DNA of 64,000 bases from Paenibacillus kribbensis (GTDB taxonomy: Bacteria > Bacillota > Bacilli > Paenibacillales > Paenibacillaceae). The stretch spans positions 2,753,501 through 2,817,500 of the forward strand of contig NZ_CP020028.1 of NCBI RefSeq assembly GCF_002240415.1, in the 5' to 3' direction. Under the pieces are notes generated by a model. The model ran no database searches and was not told the origin of the DNA. It worked only from the letters and a program-made list of their open reading frames with translations. Of the stretch, positions 26,103 through 34,900 are shown piece by piece. A program made the translations under genes and the position numbers. Numbering within the stretch: the stretch's first letter is position 1; each line of letters opens with the position of its first letter.

Positions 26103-28433
26103 CTACATTTTGATTTGAATTCGTTGATGGACATTCACCTTTTGCCCTAAAACATGCAAGCTGATGCTTTCCTCCGTATCGGCCTCGATCAGCACATCTT
26201 CAGGTGTAAGGGTGATAAGCAACCGGTGGTTATGCCAATAGAGAGGGAACTTTAGCTTGTTCCAGGATTCGGGCAATTTCGGATTCAGATGCAACTGACC
26301 ATCCAGCATGCGCACGCCGGCGAATCCCATGACCACACACTTCCAGACGCCTGCCAAGGAGGCCGAGTGAATACCCGCATCCGAGGAATGCATGTTTGGT
26401 CCCAAATCAATCTCGGTCGCCCGCAGGAACAGATCGTAGGCAAGCTTGCGATCGCCGAAATCGCTGGCCAGGATGCTGTGTGTAGACAAGGACAGTGAGG
26501 AATCGTGTAGTGTCTTTGGCTCATAGTAGTCATAATTCGCCCGCTTGACTGCAGGTTCGAATTTATTTTCCAGCAGGAAAAACAGCATCATGATGTCCGC
26601 CTGCTTCGAAATCTGCATTTCACCAACCTGATCCAGATTGTAGTCACTGAAGATGCTTGCGACTTTTGTCTGGTTTTTGTAAGGTGTAAGATCAATGATT
26701 TTTTTACCGAGATACGTATCGTCTTGCGGAATAATTCCCAGATTGTTGGGTTCCGGGAGGTACAACTGATGAAGCTTGTTCCATTGTTCCCTTGCGGCTG
26801 CAAGATTTAGCTTATTCTCCAGGTGCTGAAGCAAATCGGGACGTTCCTGCTGAAGCTTCTCATAGTACTGAATGGCGAGCTGCATATTGAAGTGCGCCAT
26901 ATGATTGGTGAAAGCATTGTTGTCCACATGCTCCTTGTATTCATCCGGACCCACTACCTGATTAATGTGATAGCGGTCAGCTTCTTCGTCCCATTCGAGA
27001 CGACTTGCCCAGAATGTGGCTGTATCAAAAATTATTTCATATCCATACTGCTCCATGAATTCCAGATCGCCTGTAGACTGTACGTAGTGCCACACCGCGT
27101 ACGCAATGTCCGCAGTAATATGCTGCTCAATGAATCCAGACCAGATCTTGGTCTGTTCGCCAGTTACGATATCAACGTCTCCCCAGACTGGCGTGACTTC
27201 CCCGTCCTCAATCCAGCCCGCTTCCCAAGGATACATGGCGCCTTCAAAACCGTTCTCCCTGGCCTTTCTTCTAGCTCCCTCCAGCCCCTGATAGCGATAC
27301 TCCAGCAAGGAACGGGCCACCACTGGATTGCTATAGATGAAGAACGGGAGGATAAAAATCTCCGTATCCCAGAAGGAATGGCCCTTGTACCCTTCTCCGC
27401 TCAACCCTTTGGCCCCGATACCCATGCGGTTGTCATGCGCAGGCGTCATGATAACGAGATGGTATATGGCGAAACGGATCGCAAGCTGGTCATAGCCGCT
27501 GGCGCTATCGATCTCGATGTTATAAGCGGACCACGTATTCTCCCACACGTTAGCGCTTTCATAAAACAACTGGTCGTATCCCTTGCTTGCCTCCTGCTTA
27601 AACTCCGACAAGGCCGCATTTCGCATAAAATCAAGGGAATAATCCCTCTTCCCATATATCAGATCACGACTGGTGTGTACACTTGATATTTTTTCCATCT
27701 CTAGACATGATCCCATCGGAACATTAACCTTGGCTTCAATGCCTACCTTGCGTCGTCCCATCGTCTGGCGCAGCTCCGGCTCAAGCCTACTTCCATCCAG
27801 ACTCCATTGGTGAACGGTATGCGTCACAAAATCAATGCCGGACTCCGTTGTGGTGGAGGTCATTTGAATGTAGGTTTTATCAAAAATCCGTTTTTCTCCC
27901 TCGGTAAAGTGTTGTGCTCCGGAATTCGTCCATTGACCGTTGATGCCTGATACAATCTGGACATCAGCTTCACAGTCGAGCGGTTTGATGCTGACCTTGG
28001 AGGCGACAACATGCAGATTGCTCAGGGACACGAACCGCTTAAACTGAAGTTGGAACGTTCCTCCCTTCGGACTTTCCCATACAATATCACGGGTCAACTC
28101 TCCAGTTTTCAGGTTAAGCTCACGGCTGTAGTGCCGCGTTTCCCCCTTTTCAAGGCTGAACGTTTCACCATTGATTAGAATTTGCAGTTCGGTCACATCT
28201 GCGACATTGGGAAGTTCGGTAACCTCGTTTTCATGAAACTTGTTGAAGGTTCCAGCCACGAACCAGTTGCGAATCTGACCGACATAGCGCTCATCTGTAG
28301 CCGAACGCAATCCCATATACCCGTTGCCCAGGGAAAAGATGGCTTCGGCCTTGCCCTGGTGGTTGGGATCAAAACAGGTTTCCCTTACCAGCCAGTTAGT
28401 CCATTCTCTTTGCCCAGCATCGTATTTCAACAA
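26103..28433 (-). CDS. GH65 disaccharide phosphorylase (kojibiose/maltose/trehalose type)
   Basis: 776 residues with the three GH65 domains: N-terminal beta-sandwich (EAIFSLGNGYMGLR), a linker, and an (alpha/alpha)6 barrel with GHSFWDTEIFILPF, and VVGPDEYKEHVDNNAFTN containing the catalytic acid Glu, then a C-terminal beta sheet. Inverting GH65 phosphorylases convert alpha-linked glucobioses plus phosphate to beta-glucose-1-phosphate and glucose. The pgmB gene in the same operon agrees. Maltose, kojibiose, nigerose or trehalose specificity cannot be told from the sequence alone. Starts at TTG 28433 behind GGGGGAG; it is the first gene after two LacI-type operators. Confidence 0.85.
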   Translation of the reverse strand: MLKYDAGQREWTNWLVRETCFDPNHQGKAEAIFSLGNGYMGLRSATDERYVGQIRNWFVAGTFNKFHENEVTELPNVADVTELQILINGETFSLEKGETRHYSRELNLKTGELTRDIVWESPKGGTFQLQFKRFVSLSNLHVVASKVSIKPLDCEADVQIVSGINGQWTNSGAQHFTEGEKRIFDKTYIQMTSTTTESGIDFVTHTVHQWSLDGSRLEPELRQTMGRRKVGIEAKVNVPMGSCLEMEKISSVHTSRDLIYGKRDYSLDFMRNAALSEFKQEASKGYDQLFYESANVWENTWSAYNIEIDSASGYDQLAIRFAIYHLVIMTPAHDNRMGIGAKGLSGEGYKGHSFWDTEIFILPFFIYSNPVVARSLLEYRYQGLEGARRKARENGFEGAMYPWEAGWIEDGEVTPVWGDVDIVTGEQTKIWSGFIEQHITADIAYAVWHYVQSTGDLEFMEQYGYEIIFDTATFWASRLEWDEEADRYHINQVVGPDEYKEHVDNNAFTNHMAHFNMQLAIQYYEKLQQERPDLLQHLENKLNLAAAREQWNKLHQLYLPEPNNLGIIPQDDTYLGKKIIDLTPYKNQTKVASIFSDYNLDQVGEMQISKQADIMMLFFLLENKFEPAVKRANYDYYEPKTLHDSSLSLSTHSILASDFGDRKLAYDLFLRATEIDLGPNMHSSDAGIHSASLAGVWKCVVMGFAGVRMLDGQLHLNPKLPESWNKLKFPLYWHNHRLLITLTPEDVLIEADTEESISLHVLGQKVNVHQRIQIKM

Positions 28434-28467
28434 ATCGTACTCCCCCTAGAAGTTCATATTAAATAAT

Positions 28468-28481
28468 CCGAAACGTTTTGG
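28468..28481. promoter_or_regulatory. LacI-type operator O1
   Basis: CCGAAACGTTTTGG, a 14-bp near-palindrome centred on CG, 35 bases before the GH65 start. Confidence 0.75.
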
Positions 28482-28499
28482 ATTTTTGCGAAAACAAAA

Positions 28500-28513
28500 C
28501 CGAAACGTTTCGG
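28500..28513. promoter_or_regulatory. LacI-type operator O2
   Basis: CCGAAACGTTTCGG, a perfect 14-bp palindrome 32 bases from O1 (centre to centre). A degenerate third copy with ATTTCGG lies at 28520-28533. Together they cover the promoter region of the alpha-glucoside operon. Confidence 0.8.
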
Positions 28514-28540
28514 AAGGTAAAAAAACATTTCGGTAATTGC

Positions 28541-29566
28541 TTAAATATTGCGATGATGTGGCTTGTCCGTGGATGAACGTAAAATAAGTTCATTTCTAAG
28601 CACATTAGACTTGGGACTGTCTTCGGACTTTAGCATGCGCATCAGCAAATTGGCTGCTTCATACCCGAGCTGATACATGTTTTGCCCAATCGTAGTCAGT
28701 GGCGGCTGAAAATAAACAGCAGTCGGAATGTCATCAAAGCCCACAATGGACAGCTGCCCCGGTACGGATAATCCCATTTCATTAGCAGCCTTGATCACTC
28801 CCAGGGCCATCATATCGCTGGCACAGAAAAACGCGGTTATTTCCGGATATGCTCTTAGCAGTTTCACGGCCTGATGCTGAGCTTCTTCTTCCGTAAAGTC
28901 GCCGTTTACCACCCATTCCCGCTTCCAGTTCAGCCCGGCTTGGTCCATTGCTGTGACGAAACCTTCAAAACGTTCCTTGGATACAAAAGCTTCCGGATAA
29001 CCGTTAATCATGGCAATCTTCTGATGCCCTAGCCTGATCAAATGCTCTACGGCAGCCTGAGCGCTTTCCTTGTGATTCGTCGATACATAACCCACATTTT
29101 CGCTCTGGATCGGAATGTCAATCAGCACACAAGGAATATCGCTGTCCAGAACTTCCTGCAAATACGGATCGTCGGTCTTGACGCCCTGCAGGATCACCCC
29201 GTCCACTTTGCGTTCCCGACATAGCTGTGTATACGTTTTCATTTTCTGCTTAGCAGTGTTTGTACTGAACAAAATGAGGTCATAGTCTGAATTGGCAGCG
29301 CTATCATTAATGCCACATAACACTTCGAACACAAAGTTGTTGTCGATGTTCTTGTACGTCATTCCCGACACAAGCAATCCCAGTGTCTTCGTTTCTTTCA
29401 TGACCAATCCTCTAGCCAAGCCGTTCGGACTGTAGCTTAACGACTCAGCAGCTTCTTTAATCAGCTTACGGGTACTTTCGCTGACGTCAGAATAGCCATT
29501 CAACGCTCTCGAAACGGTCGTGATCGAAAAGCCCGTTAATTGTGATATATCCTTAATTGTAGCCAA
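28541..29566 (-). CDS. LacI-family repressor of the alpha-glucoside operon
   Basis: 341 residues. The N-terminal helix-turn-helix TIKDISQLTGFSITTVSRALNG and hinge helix SYSPNGLARGL are canonical; the rest is a periplasmic-binding-protein-like sensor with GFDDIPTAVYFQPPLTTIGQN. Near-identical CG-centred palindromes lie both before this gene (29577-29590) and between it and the GH65 gene, so it probably represses itself and the operon until a sugar or sugar phosphate binds. Start is TTG 29566 with GGAGG 7 bases upstream. Confidence 0.92.
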   Translation of the reverse strand: MATIKDISQLTGFSITTVSRALNGYSDVSESTRKLIKEAAESLSYSPNGLARGLVMKETKTLGLLVSGMTYKNIDNNFVFEVLCGINDSAANSDYDLILFSTNTAKQKMKTYTQLCRERKVDGVILQGVKTDDPYLQEVLDSDIPCVLIDIPIQSENVGYVSTNHKESAQAAVEHLIRLGHQKIAMINGYPEAFVSKERFEGFVTAMDQAGLNWKREWVVNGDFTEEEAQHQAVKLLRAYPEITAFFCASDMMALGVIKAANEMGLSVPGQLSIVGFDDIPTAVYFQPPLTTIGQNMYQLGYEAANLLMRMLKSEDSPKSNVLRNELILRSSTDKPHHRNI

Positions 29567-29576
29567 TTTTTGTCCT

Positions 29577-29590
29577 CCAAAACGTTTCGG
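29577..29590. promoter_or_regulatory. LacI-type operator O3 (autoregulation)
   Basis: CCAAAACGTTTCGG, matching O1 read on the other strand. It abuts the ribosome site of the lacI-type gene, so repressor bound here would act as a roadblock. Confidence 0.75.
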
Positions 29591-29652
29591 ATCACTTTCT
29601 AGTCTTAAGTATAGTCATTGTATTAAAATAATCAAGCCCTATTTAGCAAAAT

Positions 29653-29692
29653 TTATTACTCAAAGCAGCTAAGAAAAGCATTGGATCTATTT
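29653..29692 (+). pseudogene. GrpB-family 3' tail, third relic
   Basis: About 40 bases encode LLKAAKKSIGSI then a stop, closely matching the end of grpB copy A (LLEQAKKSIG, stop), including a shared run AGCTAAGAAAAGCATTGGAT. A terminator with AGCCGGCGG follows, as after copy B. Confidence 0.5.
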
Positions 29693-29695
29693 AGA

Positions 29696-29738
29696 AGAAA
29701 GAGCCGGCGGCCCTTAGGACCATCGGCTTCTTTATTTC
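29696..29738 (+). terminator. Terminator after the grpB tail relic
   Basis: GAGCCGGCGGCCC pairs with GGACCATCGGCTTC around TTA, followed by TTTATTT. It resembles the terminator after grpB copy B (48434-48464). Confidence 0.65.
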
Positions 29739-29776
29739 CGCTTGTATTTTTTATAATACTGAATCATTGCATGCTC

Positions 29777-29884
29777 TTAACTCATAGATCCCCGCAAATC
29801 CATTGTCGTATCATGGTTTGTGATGGTCAAATGTGTCACGCCCATCTTCCTAGCAAGGTGGATGACTTCTCTTATAAAATGTGC
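29777..29884 (-). pseudogene. Possible PHP-domain phosphoesterase relic
   Basis: In a frame overlapping the end of phnE the minus strand reads REVIHLARKMGVTHLTITNH, then DTT, resembling the conserved core (laitDHDT) of PHP metal-dependent phosphoesterases; it stops soon after. Neither the start nor the rest of such a gene is present. Confidence 0.35.
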
Positions 29885-30693
29885 TGTCGAATTTTTGTGC
29901 ATAACTTATCCAGAATCATGACTGTGACCAGGATTAAGATAACAATGGTAAGTGATTCCTGGTAGCGGAAAAGACGGAGCGTAGAAGTCAGTTCAAATCC
30001 GATTCCCCCGGCTCCGACCAGTCCCAGTACGGTTGCTGATCTTACATTGATTTCCCAGCGAAAAAGGTTTACGGATATAAACTCCGGTAAAATTTGCGGC
30101 CAGATGGCATAGCGGATAACCTGCCAACGATTGGCACCTGATGCTTCCAGAGCTTCGATCTGGCCTTTATCCGTATTTTCGATAGCTTCAGCATAAAATT
30201 TACCAAGCATTCCTGCCGAATGGATGGCAAGCGCCAGTACACCGGGAAACGGCCCCAGACCAACTGCGGTTACAAAAATTAGTGCCACGATCATTTCCGA
30301 GATCGATCTGAGCGTGTTGAGGACAGTCCGGCAAATACTGTAAATCACAGGATGTGGACTGATATTTTTGGCCGCACCGATTCCGAGCGGAATGGCAATG
30401 ATGACGGCAAGCACAGTACCAACAAGTGCCATTTGAACGGTCTGGAGAACGGATAATGAATATTTACCCAAATGTGTAAAATCAGGAGGAAACGATCTGG
30501 AGATAAAATCCCATATATTAGGAAGACCTTGAATCAGATCGGAAATACTAAAATTAACTTGCTGAGCACTCCAGCCTAATATCACAAGAAAAGCTATTGT
30601 TGATAACCATATTGGGAAATTCCTTTTTGAGTTGAAAGACTGGCGGCTGACCTTCTTTGCGTCAGTAACCCTATTTTTCTGATCATCTATCAT
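29872..30693 (-). CDS. phnE: Phosphonate/phosphite-type ABC transporter permease
   Basis: About 273 residues, about five to six membrane segments. The signature EALEASGANRWQVIRYAI (permease loop), then FRWEINVRSATVLGLVGAGGIG, is diagnostic for PhnE. Start ATG 30693 has TGAGGAG 7 bases upstream and overlaps the phnC stop by 11 bases. It forms the membrane channel of a PhnDCE importer for phosphonates, phosphite or phosphate esters. It is the last intact gene of the left DeoR-headed operon. Confidence 0.92.
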   Translation of the reverse strand: MIDDQKNRVTDAKKVSRQSFNSKRNFPIWLSTIAFLVILGWSAQQVNFSISDLIQGLPNIWDFISRSFPPDFTHLGKYSLSVLQTVQMALVGTVLAVIIAIPLGIGAAKNISPHPVIYSICRTVLNTLRSISEMIVALIFVTAVGLGPFPGVLALAIHSAGMLGKFYAEAIENTDKGQIEALEASGANRWQVIRYAIWPQILPEFISVNLFRWEINVRSATVLGLVGAGGIGFELTSTLRLFRYQESLTIVILILVTVMILDKLCTKIRQHIL

Positions 30694-31468
30694 GTCTTTG
30701 CTCCTCATATTTATAAACTCTATCTTCACCTGTTTCCTGACCGTTCTCGTAAAGCTGGTACAAATCAGAAGCTTTGACCTGATCGGAACGATAATCTGCC
30801 ACGATATTCCCGGAGTTCAGACCAAGAATTCTTTTGCTGTATTTTGGAGCCAGGTCAATCTGATGCAGAGTAATAATCATGGTTAATTTCTCTTCCTCAT
30901 AGACTTCCATCAAAAGATCCATGATGGCATGGGAAGTTTTGGGGTCCAGACTGGCAACCGGCTCATCGGCAAGCAGCAATGTCGGCCGCTGCACCAAGGC
31001 TCTGGCAATGGCCACCCTTTGCATTTGCCCGCCGCTCAAGTTGTCGGCTCTTTGATTCCGTTTATCAACCAACCCTACCTTCTCCAGGTAATAAAGTGCC
31101 AGTTCATAGTCTTCCTTTTTATATACCTTGAAAAAAGATGGCAGGGTCGGATTATAGGACAAGCGCCCACAAAGCACGTTATCCAGTACTGTGAGCCGCT
31201 TGACAAGGTTAAAATTCTGAAAGATCATTCCGATATTTTTTCTTAACAGCCGTATTCCCTTTTTGTCGGTCGGCAGTTTCTTCCCATCGATATAAATACT
31301 GCCTGAAGTTGCCTCAATCAACCCGTTTAGGCACCTCAGCAAAGTTGATTTGCCGGCCCCGCTGGGGCCGAGCAAAACAACTGCGTCATTGCTTTCAAAG
31401 GAGCAATTAATATTATTTAAAATAGTTTCTTGACCATAAGATTTGACCAAGTCTTCCACTTTAATCAT
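30683..31468 (-). CDS. phnC: Phosphonate ABC transporter ATPase
   Basis: 261 residues. Walker A GPSGAGKST near 35-43, signature LSGGQMQRVAIARAL, Walker B LLLADEPVASLD, and H-loop ITLHQ. FQNFNLVKRLTVLDNVLCGRL is typical of PhnC. GGAGG precedes the ATG. It energises the PhnD/PhnE importer; this is the only ABC ATPase gene in the window. Confidence 0.94.
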   Translation of the reverse strand: MIKVEDLVKSYGQETILNNINCSFESNDAVVLLGPSGAGKSTLLRCLNGLIEATSGSIYIDGKKLPTDKKGIRLLRKNIGMIFQNFNLVKRLTVLDNVLCGRLSYNPTLPSFFKVYKKEDYELALYYLEKVGLVDKRNQRADNLSGGQMQRVAIARALVQRPTLLLADEPVASLDPKTSHAIMDLLMEVYEEEKLTMIITLHQIDLAPKYSKRILGLNSGNIVADYRSDQVKASDLYQLYENGQETGEDRVYKYEEQRHDR

Positions 31469-31491
31469 CTTTTTCCTCCGTTTTAATTAGT

Positions 31492-32418
31492 CTATTTCAA
31501 CTCAGTAAGGTCAAGGTTTAATATTTTGGCAATTTCCCGTAAATTGTCATAAGCCGAATCCGTTATTTCACCATATTTATCCAATCCCAAGGCTTTCAAA
31601 GATTCAGGGGATTCTTTATCCATGTCAAGATACGCCTGCTTAATTTTTTCTTTCAATCCGCTATCCAGGTCTTTTCGTACTGCTACCGGAGAGGTTGGAA
31701 TAGGGGCTGATTCATGAAGAATGCTTACATCTGGGAGCAGGTTTTTCGCTACCATTGCTTTATATACAGTATCGGAAGTCGCACCAGCATCCACCTTTTT
31801 ATTCTGTACTGCCAGAGCTGAAGCATCCCCCCCACCCGCATAGAGCGAAGTGGAAAAATCTTTGTCAGGATCGACCCCGTTTTTCAGCAGCTCATTTCTG
31901 GGCACTAGATTTCCTGAAGTGGATGCCGGATCGATAAATGCAAATGTCTTGCCTTTAAGGTCAGAAATCGTCTTTATTCCCGAGTCCTTGCGTGTAAGGA
32001 TAACGCTCTTATACGTTGGTAATCCAGTGTCTGCGTCAACCTTCGACACTATAGCCTCGGCATTGGCCTTCTCGGTAGCTAGCAGGTAGGAAAAAGGGCC
32101 TAAATGGGCAACGTCGATTTGCTTGCTTCTCATTGCTTCCACTACAGCTGTATAATCATTAGCTACAAAAATATCAACTTCCATGCCAAGTTTCTTGGAT
32201 AGATATTTTTTTAAAGGCTCCATTTTTGATTCAACGTTTTCACTGTCTTCGCTGGGAATAACCCCGATTTTCAACTTGTCGGGCGTATAGGCTGAGGTTT
32301 CCTGTTGGCTGCTTTTAGCAGCTCCAGTGTTTTGAGTGCCTTGTCCGGCGCATCCTGCCGTTCCGAAGATGACCAGAATACTTAATAAGGGAAAAAGCGC
32401 TTTTCTAATGATGGACAT
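31492..32418 (-). CDS. phnD: Phosphate/phosphonate-binding lipoprotein
   Basis: 308 residues with a lipoprotein signal ending GTAGCAGQ (Cys near 23). LKIGVIPSEDSENVESKMEP, VAHLGPFSYLLA and FAFIDPASTSGNLVPRNELL are the hallmarks of PhnD/PtxB-type receptors; the STSG stretch contacts the phosphonate group. It lies 24 bases from phnC. In family members the ligand may be alkylphosphonates, phosphite or methylphosphonate; the particular ligand here is not known. Confidence 0.92.
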   Translation of the reverse strand: MSIIRKALFPLLSILVIFGTAGCAGQGTQNTGAAKSSQQETSAYTPDKLKIGVIPSEDSENVESKMEPLKKYLSKKLGMEVDIFVANDYTAVVEAMRSKQIDVAHLGPFSYLLATEKANAEAIVSKVDADTGLPTYKSVILTRKDSGIKTISDLKGKTFAFIDPASTSGNLVPRNELLKNGVDPDKDFSTSLYAGGGDASALAVQNKKVDAGATSDTVYKAMVAKNLLPDVSILHESAPIPTSPVAVRKDLDSGLKEKIKQAYLDMDKESPESLKALGLDKYGEITDSAYDNLREIAKILNLDLTELK

Positions 32419-32458
32419 GATGTTGCTCCCTTCAAATCAATGATTGTTTCTATGGGGT

Positions 32459-33217
32459 TCATTCCTTGGCATTTCCCAAGAATACGGAAGATGAATATGC
32501 CAGCAGCGTTGTTAAATGCGTATAGTAATATTTCACGCCTTGCTCCAAACGTCTTGGCGTTATTTCAAGATTGCCCGCCGTACCAGCCAGCTTTCCGGAC
32601 TCTATAATTTTGCAAAAAGCATCGTCCATAACCTTTTTTACCACAGGATGCCCGGCATTTCCGGGATGTCCAAGCGATTGAGAAAGGTCGGACGGGCCAA
32701 TAAATAACACGTCAATTCCTTCAACTTTCGCGATAGAATCAAGGTTATCCACAGCAGCCTTGTCCTCAATTTGGACACAGACCAACAGATCTTGATTAGC
32801 CTGTTGGGCATAATCAGTTAAACTGATCCCGAATCCGTAATTGGCAGAGCGTGTTCCCACGGCCAAGCTTCTATTGCCGACCGGATAGTATTTTACTGCA
32901 TTGACAACGTCCTGAGCCTCTGCCGCAGAGCTGACATGTGGCGCTTGGATCCCCATCACACCACGATCCATGTATTGCCCGATTAACTCCGGATCGTTTT
33001 TTTGCGGTCTAATGATGGGTGTAATGTTGCTCGCTTCCGCTGCCATTACCATGTATTCAACGGTTTCCAAGGAGATGGAACCATGCTCGCAATCAATCAG
33101 CACCCAATCGTATCCTAATTTTCCGGCCATTTCTACAAGCTGAACCGAAGGGATCATAATTGAAACCCCTAAAGCCGTTTTACCTGCTAAAAGTTTTTGC
33201 TTCATCCTATTTCGCAA
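32459..33217 (-). CDS. HpcH/HpaI-family aldolase
   Basis: 252 residues of the pyruvate/PEP TIM-barrel superfamily. IDCEHGSISLETV, QIEDKAAVDNLD (metal-binding Glu and Asp) and IGPSDLSQSLGHPG are the family motifs. Members cleave 2-keto-4-hydroxy acids to pyruvate and an aldehyde or run the reverse; some are citrate-synthase-like. The usual RVPxNDP is altered to RPQKNDP, so the substrate may be unusual. TTG 33217 is 8 bases after AAGGAG. It lies between the aminotransferase and phnD, suggesting it cleaves a keto acid formed by transamination; that is inference. Confidence 0.85.
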   Translation of the reverse strand: MRNRMKQKLLAGKTALGVSIMIPSVQLVEMAGKLGYDWVLIDCEHGSISLETVEYMVMAAEASNITPIIRPQKNDPELIGQYMDRGVMGIQAPHVSSAAEAQDVVNAVKYYPVGNRSLAVGTRSANYGFGISLTDYAQQANQDLLVCVQIEDKAAVDNLDSIAKVEGIDVLFIGPSDLSQSLGHPGNAGHPVVKKVMDDAFCKIIESGKLAGTAGNLEITPRRLEQGVKYYYTHLTTLLAYSSSVFLGNAKE

Positions 33218-33308
33218 TGGAGTATCTCCTTTAAAATATTGGAATTTTTATTCAACCCCAACATTGACATATATCCCCAATGTCGGATCATTTAATCCGT
33301 AAAATGGT

Positions 33309-33480
33309 TTATTCACGACTTAATCGTTTAATCAGGTTAGCCAAGAGCCTTGTTCTCGGTACCAAGCTTTCGATATCCATAAATTCCTCCGCAGTATGCG
33401 CGTTACCGCCACGCGGACCAAACGCATCAATCGTCGCTATCCCTACCGCCGAAGTCAGGTTGCCGTCCGATCCTGGGCAT
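33309..33480 (-). pseudogene. M20 peptidase relic, left copy
   Basis: The relic keeps the ATG and second codon (33478-33480 onward) and then jumps, out of frame, to the last roughly 55 codons of the intact M20 gene at 36266-37405 (from about Ser325, including GPRGGNAHTAEEF). Nucleotide identity to the intact gene is high throughout. Codons 3 to about 324 are deleted. Confidence 0.85.
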
Positions 33481-33486
33481 CGTAGC

Positions 33487-33516
33487 TCATCCTTTCTTTG
33501 CGGCTTTCAAAAACGC
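33487..33516 (-). pseudogene. Last codons of a deleted phosphodiesterase gene
   Basis: Between the aminotransferase stop and the M20 relic the minus strand encodes AFLKAAKKG and TGA, matching the end of the intact phosphodiesterase at 37412 (ALSKAAKKG, TGA). The spacing to the M20 ATG is the same in both copies. Confidence 0.75.
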
Positions 33517-33524
33517 AGATGGAT

Positions 33525-34742
33525 TCATTTCAGATTTTCCTCTCGCATTTTCAATAGAGACAATGCCGCCCTGATCAAGGCAACAGCCTCCTGCAATTGT
33601 GCCAGGGATGTAGCATAGGAAAGCCGAATAAATCGGGGAGCCTGAAACATGTCCCCCGGCGTTACGACGACACCCACTTGATCCAGCAAATATTCGGCAA
33701 AGTCCTTGCTATCAGCAATCGTCCCCTCCTCATAAACTGAACCAAAGTAACGGGACACATCCACCATCAAGTAAAAAGCGCCTCTCGCATTGGGGCATGA
33801 CAATCCCCGAATCGATTGAATTTCACGAATCAGATACTGCCTTCGTTCATCAAAAGATTTTGTCATTTCCTTTACCGAATCCCCCTCATCCTTGAGCGCC
33901 GTAATCGCCGCGTATTGACCGATCGAGCTTGGATTGGAGGTGGTGTAGCTTTGAATGACTGTCATGGCGCGAATCACGGGCAATGGACCGCATGCGTACC
34001 CGATTCGCCAGCCCGTCATGGCATACGCCTTGGATAACCCATTTATCGTAATCGTCCGCGCTTTAATTTCCTCGCTTAAAGCAGCGATCGAAGGAACTTT
34101 TTCGCCATAGACCAAATGTTCATAAATTTCATCCGCAATAATGTAAAGATCATGACGAACAGCGATCATACCGATGGCAAACAGCGTTTCTCTATCAAGT
34201 ACCGCTCCGGTCGGATTGTTGGGATTTGTCAGCAAAATAGCCCGCGTCTTGGAAGTTACTTTACTGCCAAGTCGCTCCACGTTGAGCCCAAAGTCTTGTT
34301 CCGGGTCGGTTTCAACGAACACAGGCCGAGCCCCTGTATGGGCGATCATTTCCGGGTAACTCCCCCAGCAGGGAATCGGTAAAAGCACTTCGTCATCCTC
34401 GTTGCAAATCGAAAGCAACGCATTCGCTACGGCTTGTTTGGCTCCAGTGGTGATGATCACCTCCTCCGGGCCATAACTCAGACTGTTGTCTCTCTTCAGT
34501 TTGTCGCAAACAGCCTGCCGAACATCATGTGTCCCCTGCACAGGTGTATATTTCGTCACGCCTTTAATAATCGCTTCTATACCTGCATGAGCGATATGGA
34601 CTGGTGTGGGAAAATCCGGTTCCCCCACGTTAAGCGCGATAAGCTTGCGGCCTGATCGGCGAAGTGTTTCGACTTTATCTCTTAATTCTGCTCCGATATA
34701 AGGATTAAGCGCACGGACACGATCACTCAGTTGATAATTCAA
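33525..34742 (-). CDS. Class I/II pyridoxal-phosphate aminotransferase (AspC-like, subgroup Ib)
   Basis: 405 residues. NVGEPDFPTP at the start, TTGAKQAV, TNPNNPTGA (cofactor-binding Asn), DEIYEHLVYG and NGLSKAYAMTGWRIGY with the Schiff-base Lys at about 238 are all present. Members exchange amino and keto groups between aspartate or other amino acids and 2-oxoglutarate. TTG 34742 follows AAAGGGG. It is the first gene after the left DeoR unit and has its own promoter. Beside an HpaI aldolase and a phosphonate importer, it may transaminate an amino-phosphonate or its breakdown product; this is inference. A 58-codon duplicate of its start lies at 42.2-42.4 kb. Confidence 0.9.
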   Translation of the reverse strand: MNYQLSDRVRALNPYIGAELRDKVETLRRSGRKLIALNVGEPDFPTPVHIAHAGIEAIIKGVTKYTPVQGTHDVRQAVCDKLKRDNSLSYGPEEVIITTGAKQAVANALLSICNEDDEVLLPIPCWGSYPEMIAHTGARPVFVETDPEQDFGLNVERLGSKVTSKTRAILLTNPNNPTGAVLDRETLFAIGMIAVRHDLYIIADEIYEHLVYGEKVPSIAALSEEIKARTITINGLSKAYAMTGWRIGYACGPLPVIRAMTVIQSYTTSNPSSIGQYAAITALKDEGDSVKEMTKSFDERRQYLIREIQSIRGLSCPNARGAFYLMVDVSRYFGSVYEEGTIADSKDFAEYLLDQVGVVVTPGDMFQAPRFIRLSYATSLAQLQEAVALIRAALSLLKMREENLK

Positions 34743-34787
34743 TGGTTGGCTTCCCCTTTCGTTTTATGTGGTTTCTACAACAAAATC

Positions 34788-34816
34788 ATAATATATAAAT
34801 GTAATATAAGTGTAAA
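34788..34816 (-). promoter_or_regulatory. Promoter of the aminotransferase-aldolase-phn operon
   Basis: On the minus strand TTTACA (34811-34816) and TATTAT (34788-34793) are 17 bases apart. In the duplicated right copy the equivalent bases have changed to TTTACG and TGTTAC, so the two copies need not be expressed alike. Confidence 0.5.
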
Positions 34817-34874
34817 AACAACATTTTAATATTGTAAAATTTATAAATACAAATAAAAAACCAAATAAAAACAA

Positions 34875-34900
34875 CACACCGTTTGTTTCCAAACGAAGTG
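34875..34900 (-). terminator. Terminator after the left deoR gene
   Basis: CACACCGTTTG and CAAACGAAGTG form a hairpin with one mismatch and a wobble on the minus strand, followed by T-rich sequence (TTTTTATTTGGTTTTTT). It separates the regulator from the operon. Confidence 0.65.
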
